From contig JBMOLN010000003.1 of the NCBI GenBank assembly GCA_049325475.1, forward strand, positions 1 to 64,000: a DNA stretch of 64,000 nt. Direction: 5' to 3'. The DNA comes from MWCR01 sp049325475. GTDB taxonomy: Bacteria; Patescibacteriota; Patescibacteriia; 2-12-FULL-60-25. Below the pieces are notes generated by a model. The model was given only the letters and a program-made list of their open reading frames with translations. It had not been told where the DNA came from and did no database searches. Position numbers and translations under genes: made by a program. Positions 24,441 through 33,445 of the stretch are shown piece by piece; position 1 is the stretch's first letter, and each line of letters starts with the position of its first letter.

Positions 24441-25124
24441 TTTTAGAAGTTTATTGTATGCTGTTTTGGGATTGTCCGCAAGAAAGATTGCGCCGGCGGC
24501 ATTTAAGCTGGTCGCGCCGGCTTTGATTATATCACGAGCCGTTGCGGGATTCACGCCTCCATCCACAGCTACGGGAAGTTTGGGGAATTTTTTGCGCAGG
24601 ATTTTAATTGTTTGCAGTGAATCTTTAATAAAAGTTTGGCCGGAGTAACCGGGCATGACGCCCATGACGAGTACGGAATCAATAAAATAATTTTTGGCTT
24701 TGGCTTTTACGGGTTTTGATTGGATGTAGGATAGAATTTCTGTGACGGGCGTGTTTGGATTGATGGCTAAAGCGACCTGCAAATCCATTTCATGCACCAA
24801 AGGAATCAATTCCTCGTGACGGATCGGGATTTCCACATGCCAGATAATACGCATAACCCCGGCAAGTTCTTTCCAGGCTTCAATAATCTTCATGGGATTG
24901 ATAACCATGAGGTGCAATTCAATATTAGGAATTTCATGATTGTTTTCCGTTAGGTAATCACGATACCAACTTCCGTTATTTAAGTTTTTTGGTGTTTCAT
25001 TATCAACAAAAAGTCCGTCCATGATATCGATTTGTACGGTTTTGGCGAATCCGTAAGCGGTTTTTAACCGCGAAATGAATTCGCTTTTTTTCTTAGTTAG
25101 GATGGCGGGAATGACTTCGATCAT
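24438..25124 (-). CDS. rpe: Ribulose-phosphate 3-epimerase family protein
   Basis: 228 residues from the ATG at 25124 (MIEVIPAILTKKKSEF). TIM-barrel epimerase pattern: VQIDIMDGLFVDN for the first metal/catalytic Asp, IELHLMVINP for a metal His, VLVMGVMPGYSGQTF, and VAVDGGVNPATARDI with the second catalytic Asp. It interconverts ribulose- and xylulose-5-phosphate. The region between the first two motifs is longer than in the classical enzyme, as in several divergent members, so an exact substrate is less sure. It lies next to rpiB and near transketolase, completing the ribulose/ribose/xylulose phosphate interconversion. Confidence 0.85.
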   Translation of the reverse strand: MIEVIPAILTKKKSEFISRLKTAYGFAKTVQIDIMDGLFVDNETPKNLNNGSWYRDYLTENNHEIPNIELHLMVINPMKIIEAWKELAGVMRIIWHVEIPIRHEELIPLVHEMDLQVALAINPNTPVTEILSYIQSKPVKAKAKNYFIDSVLVMGVMPGYSGQTFIKDSLQTIKILRKKFPKLPVAVDGGVNPATARDIIKAGATSLNAAGAIFLADNPKTAYNKLLK

Positions 25125-25262
25125 AATGGCAAATATCAAATGGCAAATATCAAGAATGCTTTTAGTCCTAAGTACATCGTCCTAGGTCTTGGCTATAGAC
25201 TACGTCCTTTGGCCAGGACTATGTACCAAGGATTATGGACTAATGTTTTCTCTTGCTATTTG

Positions 25263-25703
25263 TTATTTATCAAGTTGTTTGATTCGTCTTTTATGCCGGG
25301 ATGCTTTGGAAGCCGGGGTTTTGAGGAAAACGTCGATCAGCTCGAGAGCATCTTTAAGTTTGGTATTCCAGCCGGAAAGCGTCAGAACGTTGATGTCGTT
25401 ATGCTCGCGGGCGAGTTTGACTTCTTTTTTGTCATAGCCTTGGGCGGCGCGGATATTTTTGTAGCGATTGGCTGCAATGGAAGCGCCGACTCCGGAGCCG
25501 CAAATGAAAATCGTTCGAGAATTTTGAATTTTGAATTTTGAATTTTGAATTTGGTCGACTAGTTTTTTGGCGACTTTGGGGTAATCATCGCCGGGGACGA
25601 GAGTGGGGCTAACGTCGATTACTTCGTGTTTTTTGGCCAGCTTTTTTTTGACAGCTTCTTTGAGTTTAAAACCGGCGTGATCGGAAGCGAGGAATATCTT
25701 CAT
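25263..25703 (-). CDS. rpiB: Ribose-5-phosphate isomerase B
   Basis: 146 residues from the ATG at 25703; a TATACT box ends 9 nt before it. Typical opening IFLASDHAGFKLKEAV with the substrate His/Asp, DDYPKVAKKLVDQI, then ICGSGVGASIAANRYKNIRAA and EHNDINVLTLSG. The catalytic Cys sits in ICGSG. In place of the short acidic linker usually found before that strand there are about ten residues QNSKFKIQNS encoded by a TTGAATTT tandem array (25518-25554) in frame. It isomerises ribose- and ribulose-5-phosphate. Confidence 0.93.
   Translation of the reverse strand: MKIFLASDHAGFKLKEAVKKKLAKKHEVIDVSPTLVPGDDYPKVAKKLVDQIQNSKFKIQNSRTIFICGSGVGASIAANRYKNIRAAQGYDKKEVKLAREHNDINVLTLSGWNTKLKDALELIDVFLKTPASKASRHKRRIKQLDK
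25518..25554. repeat. TTGAATTT tandem array in rpiB
   Basis: Four near-perfect 8-bp units, in frame, coding for QNSKFKIQNS. Confidence 0.85.
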
Positions 25704-25872
25704 ACTTCTCAAAGTATAAACTACAACACCCTTCGCGTGAAGCTTGGGGTGTCAAGAACTATAAACTATAAAGAGCATAAATAAGCTTGGGCAGTGATGT
25801 TGCATGTTATATGTTACATGTTATGTGAGTTAGTTGACCAAAGTGCTATTTTAAGCCAATATAAGAGACATT

Positions 25873-28800
25873 ATGAGCAATCCAATACCAACACCATCCA
25901 ATCGTCCGGATTTTCCGAAAATGGAAGAGGAAATTCTGGAATTTTGGGATAAAAAGAATATTTTTCACCGATCAATTGAAGAGAGGCCGGAGAATAAACC
26001 GTTTACTTTTTACGATGGTCCGCCGTTTGCAACGGGCTTGCCGCATCCGGGTCATTTATTGCAGAGCACGATTAAAGATGCCCTCCCAAGATATTGGACC
26101 ATGAAAGGTTACAGGGTCGACCGGGTTTGGGGCTGGGATTGCCACGGCTTGCCGGTTGAGAATCTCATTGAAAAGGATTTGGATTTAAATTCGCGCAAGG
26201 ATATTTTGGAATATGGAATTGATAAGTTTAATGATGCTTGCAGGGCTTCGGTTTTGACTTACGATCAGGAATGGCGAAGGTATGTGCGAAGAATCGGGCG
26301 CTGGGTGGATATGGAGCATTCGTATAAAACCATGGATGATTCTTATATTGAGTCGGTTTGGTGGGCATTTGCGGAATTGTACAAAAAGGATTTGGTCTAC
26401 AAAGATTTCAGAGTTTCCATGTATTGTCCGCGCTGTGCAACGCCGCTTTCGAATCATGAAATCACGATGGGCAATTCTTACAGAGATGAGGAAGACCCGG
26501 CAATTACAGTCAAATTCAAAGTAAAAGGCGAAGATAAAACATATTTGTTGGCGTGGACTACCACGCCGTGGACATTGCCGGCCAATACGGCTATTGCCGT
26601 GCATCCGGAGCTTTGGTATGTGAGAGTGTATTTGCCGGATTTGGATGAAACCTGGATTATGGCGGAGGCAAGGAAATCCGAAGTGCTGGGCGAGATGGTT
26701 TTAGGAGCCAGGATTGATAAACGTGTTTTGGGAAGCGAGCTGGCGGGCATGGAATATGAATCATTGTATTCATTTATGCCAATTGAGGATAATAAACAGG
26801 CTTATAAAGTTGTTGACATGCCTTATGTGAGCGCGGAAGACGGAACGGGTTTGGTACATACGGCGCCGGCTTTTGGCGAGGATGATTTTCAGGCATCCAA
26901 AGTTCATAATTTGGCGGTGCTGTTAACGGTCGATGATGTCGGCAAGATGATTCCCGAGACAGGTAATTTTGCCGGCATGAGCATAAAAGATGCAGATAAT
27001 CCGATTATTGAAGATCTGGAAGGGAGGGGATTGATTGCGTTTAAAGATAAAATCACGCATTCGGTTCCGGAATGCTGGAGATGTAATACTTTATTGATGT
27101 ACCGCGCACAGCAGGCGTGGTTTGTTGACATACAAAAATTGAAAACCAAAATGATAGATGCCAATAAAAAGATTCATTGGGTTCCGGAACATATAAAAGT
27201 CGGCAGATTCGGCAAGGGCTTGGAAATGGCGCCGGACTGGAATATATCCCGTACGCGTTATTGGGGCGCTCCGATGCCGGTTTGGCTATGCGAAAAGTGC
27301 GAAGAAAAGAAAGTGGTCGGTTCCATTGCCGAATTAAAAGAAGCGGCGGGGAGTCTCCCGAGCGGTTTTGATATGCATAGGCCGGGAATCGATAAAGTTG
27401 AGTTGGATTGCAAATGCGGCGGAAAGATGAAGCGCACGGAATATGTTTTTGATTGCTGGTTTGAATCGGGCAGCATGCCTTATGCATCTGTGCATTATCC
27501 TTTTGCGGACGCGGAAAAGTTTGAAGCCAGATTCCCGGCGGATTTTATCGGTGAAGCACAAGATCAAACGCGCGGCTGGTTTTACACCATGCATGTTTTG
27601 GCCGTCGGACTTATGGGCAAAGCTGCTACCAAAAATATTGTCGTGACAGGCATGATGCTGGCTGAAGACGGGAAGAAGATGAGCAAGTCAAAAAAGAATT
27701 TTACGGATCCGTATCAGCTTATGGAAACAATCGGCGCGGATGCTTTAAGATTTTATATGCTTTCATCTCCAATTATGCAGGCTGAAGCTCTGAATTTTAA
27801 AGATGAAGAATGCGCCATGATACAGCGCACGGTTTTTGGAACTTTATGGAATGTGCGCCAGTTTTATCTGACGTATGCAAACGGTTTGGATGTTGAAATT
27901 GTTACGCCAAGGAGTTTGCACGTTTTGGACAGATGGATATTTTCGAGAATGGAAGATTTGACCAGGCATATAACCGAACAAATGGACGATTATCATTTTG
28001 CTGACGCTTTAAGACCGGTCAGGTTGTTTGTAGATGATTTGTCTACTTGGTGGCTCAGGAGATCCCGTGAAAGGATTAAACAAAATGATGATATTGATGA
28101 AAAAATGGATGCGCTTAGAACTTTGCGGGAAGTTTTGTTGACCACGTCAAAAATTTTAGCTCCATTCGCTCCGTTCATGACAGAGAAAATGTATCAGGAT
28201 TTGGAAGGCGAAAAAATGTCCGTGCATTTGGATAAATGGCCAAAAGCCAATGCGGGCGCGATAGATGAGGGGCTGATTTCCGATATGCAATGGGTAAGAA
28301 ATGTTGTGAATTCGGGCTTGGAGCAAAGGGTGGCGGTAAAAATTCCGGTGCGTCAGGCGCTGCAGAAAATTACGGTAAAAAGCAAAGATGCCAATGTTAT
28401 TGAACGTGTAAAGAATAAAGCTGACTACTTGCAATTGATAAAGGATGAGTTAAATGTTTTGGGAACAGAGTTTGGCAACGCTGACGCCGATCAGATTGAT
28501 GACGTAAAGGTTGAGCTGGATACGGAATTAACACCCGAGCTTAAAAAGATGGGATTGCAAAGAGAGCTGGTGCGGCACATAATGCAGCTTCGCAAACAAT
28601 CCAAGCTGACACCCGGAGATGTTATCAATGTGCAGATCGCGGTCGATGATTTGAGTTTAATGGAGGGCGTTGATGCGTTGAAGAGCGAGGTTGGCAAAGA
28701 AGTAAAAGCCGAATCTGTCTTAATAGGATCTGAATTTGAAGGAGAGGCGCAAATTACAATGAATTGGGAGGAAGCGGAGATAAGGATAAAGATAGAGTAA
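25873..28800 (+). CDS. ileS: Isoleucine--tRNA ligase
   Basis: 975 residues. Class I synthetase: HIGH-type motif HPGH in GLPHPGHLLQ near residue 59, WGWDCHGLPVE, the editing domain (about 190-390) with TTPWTLPANTAI, and KMSKS in GKKMSKSKKN near residue 600. Length and the absence of the E. coli-type C-terminal zinc module fit the type 2 (eukaryote/archaea-like) group, which often resists mupirocin; that is from family knowledge. A TATAAG box ends 7 nt before the ATG, and no T-box or ribosome site is seen. Confidence 0.96.
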   Translation: MSNPIPTPSNRPDFPKMEEEILEFWDKKNIFHRSIEERPENKPFTFYDGPPFATGLPHPGHLLQSTIKDALPRYWTMKGYRVDRVWGWDCHGLPVENLIEKDLDLNSRKDILEYGIDKFNDACRASVLTYDQEWRRYVRRIGRWVDMEHSYKTMDDSYIESVWWAFAELYKKDLVYKDFRVSMYCPRCATPLSNHEITMGNSYRDEEDPAITVKFKVKGEDKTYLLAWTTTPWTLPANTAIAVHPELWYVRVYLPDLDETWIMAEARKSEVLGEMVLGARIDKRVLGSELAGMEYESLYSFMPIEDNKQAYKVVDMPYVSAEDGTGLVHTAPAFGEDDFQASKVHNLAVLLTVDDVGKMIPETGNFAGMSIKDADNPIIEDLEGRGLIAFKDKITHSVPECWRCNTLLMYRAQQAWFVDIQKLKTKMIDANKKIHWVPEHIKVGRFGKGLEMAPDWNISRTRYWGAPMPVWLCEKCEEKKVVGSIAELKEAAGSLPSGFDMHRPGIDKVELDCKCGGKMKRTEYVFDCWFESGSMPYASVHYPFADAEKFEARFPADFIGEAQDQTRGWFYTMHVLAVGLMGKAATKNIVVTGMMLAEDGKKMSKSKKNFTDPYQLMETIGADALRFYMLSSPIMQAEALNFKDEECAMIQRTVFGTLWNVRQFYLTYANGLDVEIVTPRSLHVLDRWIFSRMEDLTRHITEQMDDYHFADALRPVRLFVDDLSTWWLRRSRERIKQNDDIDEKMDALRTLREVLLTTSKILAPFAPFMTEKMYQDLEGEKMSVHLDKWPKANAGAIDEGLISDMQWVRNVVNSGLEQRVAVKIPVRQALQKITVKSKDANVIERVKNKADYLQLIKDELNVLGTEFGNADADQIDDVKVELDTELTPELKKMGLQRELVRHIMQLRKQSKLTPGDVINVQIAVDDLSLMEGVDALKSEVGKEVKAESVLIGSEFEGEAQITMNWEEAEIRIKIE

Positions 28801-29012
28801 AGTACTAAGTACTAAGTACGACGTCAAACGGATTAAAATTGACCAAACATAAATCAAGTATATCCAAATTTTAACCAAATTAATTTTTGGTAATATTCGC
28901 CCGTGCCTCGGAGCCTTTGGCGTAGGGGTATTTCTTGGTTTTCTTTGGTTGTGTTTTGATTTTAGCGCTATTTAGCTAATATCTTGACATGTAGTCAAAA
29001 ATAAGCTAGGCT
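28801..29012 (+). promoter_or_regulatory. Spacer with word array and sigma70-type promoter
   Basis: AGTACTAAGTACTAAGTAC words directly after ileS (28799-28818), then an A/T-rich quasi-palindrome of ACCAAA/TTTGGT words, and TTGACA-17-TAGGCT at 28984-29012 facing the kinase gene. Confidence 0.5.
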
Positions 29013-29060
29013 AAGCTATAAAAACCAAAAAGAAAACGTACCTACACAAAGGCGGGAAAG

Positions 29061-30722
29061 ATGTCTTCACAGAACAAGAAAGACATGAAGATTTTTTCGG
29101 CCGGTACTTTGATTGAAGCCAGGTATCGGCTGATTGAAGCCATTAAACAAGGCGGCGAGGCGGTTGTATATCGCGCCAAGGATGAAAAAGAAAAGAGGCT
29201 GGTTGCGGTTAAACTGCTGGCTAAGCTTGCCGATCCCAGAGATTTGAGCCGTTTTAAGCGAGTTGTGGCGATTTCTGAAAAATTACACAGCCCCAATATT
29301 TTACCTTTTGATGATTCGGGAATATTTCTGGACGGCGCAGAAGCTTATCCTTACATGATTTTTCCTTATGTTTCCGGAGGTGACACTCTGGATGACATGA
29401 TTGACGCATACAGGCGCGCCACCATGCCTCTTGACCGGCCGCATACGGATACTTGCATTCCGTTTCCCGTGCTTCTTAATTTGGCCATTCAGGCCTTGAG
29501 CGGAGTAAGGGATGCTCATACGCAGGGTGTTGTTCATCGTGATTTGAAGCCCGGAAATATTTTGGTAGCTAACGGCGTGCCGCTTGTTATGGATTTTGGT
29601 CTGGCAAGATACTACCGCCCCGAGCTGGAAGAGGGCATGACGCAAGTGACTGTTTTGGGTGTTGTCCAAGGGACTTTGGACCATATGAGTCCGGAGCAAG
29701 CCAGAGGTGAAGGTCCGGATCCGACATGCGACATTTTTTCTTCGGGCGTTATCTTGTATGAGATGGCCACAGGGCATAATCCCCGGGATATTGAAGGCGA
29801 TCAGTTGATGAAATTGATCCAGCAAATCGGCTGGGGCAATAGTACGGTACGCGACGGGAAAAAGGTCTATGAGCCGATAAAGCCCATGCCCATGGATGAA
29901 TATATCGAGGTTTCGCATCCGGCATTCGCGCGGTTTGAAAAATTGGTGATGAGTTGCATTTCTTTTGATAAGGAAGACAGGCCCAAGGATATGAATGAGG
30001 TTCTGAATGAACTCAACCACATCAGGGTCGAAGCTCCGAATGTGATTTTGTCGCAGCCGCCGCCGGGGCTTGCATCAATTAAGATACAGCCGGCAGGTAT
30101 AAGGCATGTGAATGTTGACGCGGTTACCGAAGAGGCTCCTTCCGTGCCGCCTCCAGATGCGCGCGGGCGGGAAGGACAATCCGGGCTGAGTTTAGCCACG
30201 GAGCAGGAAGTTGAGGCTCAAAGACCAACAAAACCCGAAGGCCGGCGCACGCCGGATAAAATATTCAACGACCGAACGGCCGAACGCAAGACCGCTCCGC
30301 CAAAGCGAACTGTGACGCCAAGGCTGGACCGGCCGGTTGCGCAGAGCCGGCGCGGATGGGTCGTTGCGCTTATTTCGGCAATCGCAGTCGTAATTCTTGC
30401 TTACACTACGCAGGATTATTGGTATGAGTCACTGCGGGCTGCAATTGGTAAAAATGAACCGGCCGCAGAGATTGAAACCGAAGCGTCGGCAAAATCGACA
30501 GCGCCATCATGGCCGGAGCCGGTCGCACCCGTGCCGACGCAGACCAAGTCAGCCCCGGCAGCTGCCATTGCAGACACAGAGCCCGATGCAGAGATTTCGC
30601 CGGCTACGGCGAAGACAGCTGGGCCCGGATCCACGAAAGTTTATTTGCCTAGCAATACGGGTTATGGAGCTCCCAAACCCGTTCCCGGAATCGACTATTT
30701 TCCGGGCGAAGGCAAACCCTGA
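29061..30722 (+). CDS. Hanks-type Ser/Thr protein kinase with one membrane helix
   Basis: 553 residues. Kinase domain at about 20-335: glycine-rich loop KQGGEAVVYRA, ATP Lys in VAVKLL, catalytic loop HRDLKPGNILV, Mg-binding DFG in MDFGLARYY, then SPEQARG and DIFSSGVILYEMATG. All catalytic residues are present. A Pro/Lys/Arg-rich juxtamembrane linker follows, one membrane helix (GWVVALISAIAVVILAYTT, about 435-455) and an extracytoplasmic Ala/Pro/Glu-rich tail without PASTA repeats. So it resembles PknB in topology but lacks the muropeptide sensor. Followed by an intrinsic terminator. Confidence 0.92.
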   Translation: MSSQNKKDMKIFSAGTLIEARYRLIEAIKQGGEAVVYRAKDEKEKRLVAVKLLAKLADPRDLSRFKRVVAISEKLHSPNILPFDDSGIFLDGAEAYPYMIFPYVSGGDTLDDMIDAYRRATMPLDRPHTDTCIPFPVLLNLAIQALSGVRDAHTQGVVHRDLKPGNILVANGVPLVMDFGLARYYRPELEEGMTQVTVLGVVQGTLDHMSPEQARGEGPDPTCDIFSSGVILYEMATGHNPRDIEGDQLMKLIQQIGWGNSTVRDGKKVYEPIKPMPMDEYIEVSHPAFARFEKLVMSCISFDKEDRPKDMNEVLNELNHIRVEAPNVILSQPPPGLASIKIQPAGIRHVNVDAVTEEAPSVPPPDARGREGQSGLSLATEQEVEAQRPTKPEGRRTPDKIFNDRTAERKTAPPKRTVTPRLDRPVAQSRRGWVVALISAIAVVILAYTTQDYWYESLRAAIGKNEPAAEIETEASAKSTAPSWPEPVAPVPTQTKSAPAAAIADTEPDAEISPATAKTAGPGSTKVYLPSNTGYGAPKPVPGIDYFPGEGKP

Positions 30723-30727
30723 CTTAC

Positions 30728-30755
30728 ACTCTCACCACTCGGTGGGAGTTTTTTA
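30728..30755 (+). terminator. Intrinsic terminator of the kinase gene
   Basis: ACTCTCACC/GGTGGGAGT arms followed by TTTTTTAA. Confidence 0.85.
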
Positions 30756-30769
30756 ATATCTAACTCTCC

Positions 30770-30892
30770 CCCCGGCCCTCTCTCTTAATCTAAGCGAGGG
30801 GGAACAAGTCTCCCTCTTAATTTAAGAGGGACCCGCTTGCCAGCGCTTGAGGGCAGCGATTGCGGGCAGGGATTTAGAGGGAGTTCTTAGCT
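30770..30892. repeat. CCTC-type palindromic repeat cluster
   Basis: TAACTCTCCCCC head, CCCTCTC/GAGGG segments, CTCCCTCTTAATTTAAGAGG-like arms and a closing GAGGGAGTTCTTA: a nested inverted repeat. Confidence 0.75.
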
Positions 30893-30965
30893 TCTGTCAG
30901 CGTGCCGCGTGGTACGGATTGATAAATCTGGACTTTACGCGGTTGTCAGTTTACAGTGTTCAGGT

Positions 30966-31523
30966 ATGATCGGAATGTTAAGAGGTGAAGTTATAGAAAA
31001 ATCAACGAATTTTTTTATATTGGATGTTCGCGGGGTTGGATATTTTGTAAAAGCTCATTTAAGGTTGTTGGCCGATCTTTCTGTGGGCGATGAGCCATCG
31101 ATTTACATCCACGAACATATTCGTGAAGATTCGCATGATCTTTATGGTTTTGCGAGCCGCGATGAGCTGGAAGTTTTTGAAATTTTGATTAGTATTAACG
31201 GGATTGGCCCAAAAGCCGGGCTCGCGATTTGCGGTTCGGCGACACCTTCAGAACTCCGCGAAAGAGTAATGCATTCTGATGCGGCTTGGTTTGCATCATT
31301 GCCCGGTATCGGCAATAAAACGGCACAAAAAATTATTCTTGAACTCAAAGGCCAGCTCGTTGAGGTAGAGACGGAAAGCGAAGCCGATCAGGAACTTATT
31401 GATGCGTTAAAAGGTTTGGGTTACAAATCTGCGCAAGCAAAAGAAGCGGCGAAAAGCGTGCCGGCAGAGATTAAAGATCCATCAGAGAGAGTGAGGGAGG
31501 CGCTGAAATACTTAAGTCGCTAG
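30966..31523 (+). CDS. ruvA: Holliday junction branch migration protein RuvA
   Basis: 185 residues from the ATG at 30966 (MIGMLRGEVIEKS); a GTG start 57 bp upstream adds residues absent from the family. OB-fold domain 1-65, tandem helix-hairpin-helix region (NGIGPKAGLAIC, SLPGIGNKTAQKIILEL) about 70-135, and the C-terminal RuvB-binding domain (DALKGLGYKSAQAKEAAKSV). It holds the four-way junction for the RuvB motor. No ruvB or ruvC lies beside it. Confidence 0.95.
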   Translation: MIGMLRGEVIEKSTNFFILDVRGVGYFVKAHLRLLADLSVGDEPSIYIHEHIREDSHDLYGFASRDELEVFEILISINGIGPKAGLAICGSATPSELRERVMHSDAAWFASLPGIGNKTAQKIILELKGQLVEVETESEADQELIDALKGLGYKSAQAKEAAKSVPAEIKDPSERVREALKYLSR

Positions 31524-31562
31524 ATACTAGTCGCTCGGCGTTAGACGTAGTAGAATAGGCTC

Positions 31563-32591
31563 ATGAATATCAGGGAAATAACAGATAGAATGGATTGGGA
31601 GGCGTTTCAATCCAGCCAGAAGTGGATGCAATTTCCGCAGTCTTGGGTTTGGGGAGAGTTCCAGAAGTCGCGAGGTGCAATTGTGCAGAGGTTTGCTTTG
31701 ACGGATGAAGAGGGAAAATGGTTGGTTGCCGCGCAGGGAGAGTTCCGTAAAAAGAAGTTGGGAATGGGGTATTGGTTTGTGCCGCGCGGGCCGCAGTTTC
31801 ATACGAGTGTGAAAATTGATGAGTATCGCGAATTGTTGGAAGAGTTTATTCAGCAATTGTACGGTAAAAGGCGATTACCTAAAGCGCTTTTTTGGCGCAT
31901 GGAGCCTATGATTGAATTGGAATCAATGCAACGCAGATTGCCGGCACGGATGAACCGCACAAAAAGTTTGAATCCGGCTTGTACGGCGATTATTGATTTA
32001 ACAAAATCCGAACAAGATTTGTTGGCATCCATGCATCAAAAGACGCGTTACAATATCAAGGTCGCTGATAAGCATGGTGTGACTACCAGGATTACAAATC
32101 ATCCCAAAGACGTGGATCAGTTTATTAATTTGATGGACGAGACGGCTGCGCGTGATGGTTTTGTTCAGCATGATTCTAAGTATTTAGCCAAGACTTTGTT
32201 TACCTTGGCGGCTACGCACATGGCGCGTCTTAGAGTCGCGGAGCTGAACGGTGCGATTTTGGCGGCTAATATGGAAATCAATTATGGTAATACGGTGACA
32301 TATTTATACGGCGCGTCCAGCTCAAAGGTGCGTCAAGTTATGGCGCCATATGCTTTGCAGTGGGAGGCTATCAAGCAAGCCAAGGCCGAAGGGGCACGAT
32401 TTTATGATTTTTGGGGCTGTAATCCGGAAAGCAAAGCAACTCCATTGTATAAAAAATCTTGGGAAGGAATAACAAGATTTAAAATGGGTTTTGGAGCAGA
32501 GCGTAAATGCATGATTGGCACATGGGATTTGCCGATCAATTTAGCGTTATATCGACTCGTCTTTTTCAGGAGGCTGATGAAATCGGTCTAA
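31563..32591 (+). CDS. FemAB-family aminoacyltransferase (peptidoglycan bridge)
   Basis: 342 residues, two GNAT-like folds. Signals: WMQFPQSWVWGEFQKSRG at the start, LLASMHQKTRYNIKVADKHGV (a helix typical of FemX/FemA), the C-terminal LYGASSSKVRQVMAPYALQWEAIKQAKAEGARFYDFWGC and GITRFKMGFGAE. It likely uses aminoacyl-tRNA to add residues to the lipid II stem peptide on the inner face of the membrane. A TAGAAT box ends 6 nt before the ATG, and no ribosome site is visible. A hairpin AAAAAGC/GCTTTTT follows at about 32590. Confidence 0.9.
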   Translation: MNIREITDRMDWEAFQSSQKWMQFPQSWVWGEFQKSRGAIVQRFALTDEEGKWLVAAQGEFRKKKLGMGYWFVPRGPQFHTSVKIDEYRELLEEFIQQLYGKRRLPKALFWRMEPMIELESMQRRLPARMNRTKSLNPACTAIIDLTKSEQDLLASMHQKTRYNIKVADKHGVTTRITNHPKDVDQFINLMDETAARDGFVQHDSKYLAKTLFTLAATHMARLRVAELNGAILAANMEINYGNTVTYLYGASSSKVRQVMAPYALQWEAIKQAKAEGARFYDFWGCNPESKATPLYKKSWEGITRFKMGFGAERKCMIGTWDLPINLALYRLVFFRRLMKSV

Positions 32592-32614
32592 AAAGCGGAA
32601 GGCTTTTTTGCAAA

Positions 32615-32830
32615 ATAACCAATAAACCAACAAAACATAACCAACACCCGGATTAAAATTTCAAGGATACACTCCTACGTTAAAATTTCGGGGTGCGGGC
32701 AAGATACCAACAAATTACAAATTACAAAACTCAAAATTCAAACAAAGTCTATCGTGATCTGGTGATTGATAATTGAGATTTGTGATTTGTTGGGAAATTG
32801 GTGCTTGGTGATTGGTTATTAAATTTGTAA
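32615..32830. repeat. Large quasi-palindromic spacer of ACCAATAA/TTGGTT words
   Basis: Left half AACCAATAAACCAACAAAAC-like words, centre with GGGTGCGGGCAAGATACC, right half TTGGTGCTTGGTGATTGGTT. Shares the core with 3405-3660. Confidence 0.65.
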
Positions 32831-32859
32831 TATTATTACACTTTTCGGGGGCTTATCCA

Positions 32860-32888
32860 TTGACAAAATGGTCTTTTTTTGATAACAT
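32860..32888 (+). promoter_or_regulatory. Sigma70-type promoter
   Basis: TTGACA, 17-nt spacer, TAACAT, about 77 bp before the HIT-like gene. Confidence 0.5.
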
Positions 32889-32964
32889 CAGCTATCAAGA
32901 GTACATTAAAGCAATAAGTTATGATGCGAGCGGCGGAAAGATTCGGGCGCTGACATAATAACTT

Positions 32965-33399
32965 ATGACTCTGCGAACAGAAGCAACCAATCAGCGCTAC
33001 CAAAAGTTTTTACAAAACAAGCCGGCTGATTATTGTTTCTTATGCAAAGCCGAGCCAATTAAAGAATTTACCTACTGGAAAATCGTGGAAAATGAATATC
33101 CTTACGATAAAGTTTTGAGCGCGCATCACATGGTGACGCTCAAGCGGCATGTAAATGAAGAGGGGATGACAGCAGCGGAAATTGCAGAATTTACAATCAT
33201 CAAAAAGTTGATGCATATGGAACATGACATGATTTTTGAGAATGCGCATAAAAAAAAGTCCATTCCGGATCATCATCATTTGCATATGGGAAATCTTAAA
33301 AACTCAGATGAACAAGAAAGGATTTGTTATCGTCACACGTCCTACGTCCCAATCGTCCCACGTATATGGATGGCTATGTTAAACAAAACCCCCTCTTAA
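32965..33399 (+). CDS. HIT-domain-like protein
   Basis: 144 residues. CFLCKAE near residue 24 and a His cluster PDHHHLHMGNL near 102 match the Cys pair and histidine triad of HIT nucleotide hydrolases, in a divergent form. Function unknown; HIT proteins hydrolyse nucleoside phosphoramidates or dinucleoside polyphosphates. From residue 121 on, the sequence is encoded by a CGTCACACGTCCTACGTCCC word array and then by a CCTC palindrome whose TTAA supplies the TAA stop, so the last 20 residues look newly acquired or replaced. Confidence 0.7.
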   Translation: MTLRTEATNQRYQKFLQNKPADYCFLCKAEPIKEFTYWKIVENEYPYDKVLSAHHMVTLKRHVNEEGMTAAEIAEFTIIKKLMHMEHDMIFENAHKKKSIPDHHHLHMGNLKNSDEQERICYRHTSYVPIVPRIWMAMLNKTPS

Positions 33400-33440
33400 A
33401 TTAAGAGGGGGGCTGGTCGCGTTAAACGCGACAGGGGGAG
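33330..33440. repeat. CGTCCCACGT words and CCTC palindrome at a gene end
   Basis: CGTCACACGTCCTACGTCCC words (33331-33363) inside the HIT-like gene, then CCCCCTCTTAA/TTAAGAGGGGG arms (33390-33410), GTCGCGTTAAACGCGAC (33416-33432) and CAGGGGGAGTTAT. Confidence 0.8.
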
Positions 33441-33445
33441 TTATA

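Noticed and set aside
25725..25872. T-box or other riboswitch before ileS
   Set aside because: No T-box sequence or antiterminator; a -10-like box lies 7 nt before the ATG, leaving no leader.
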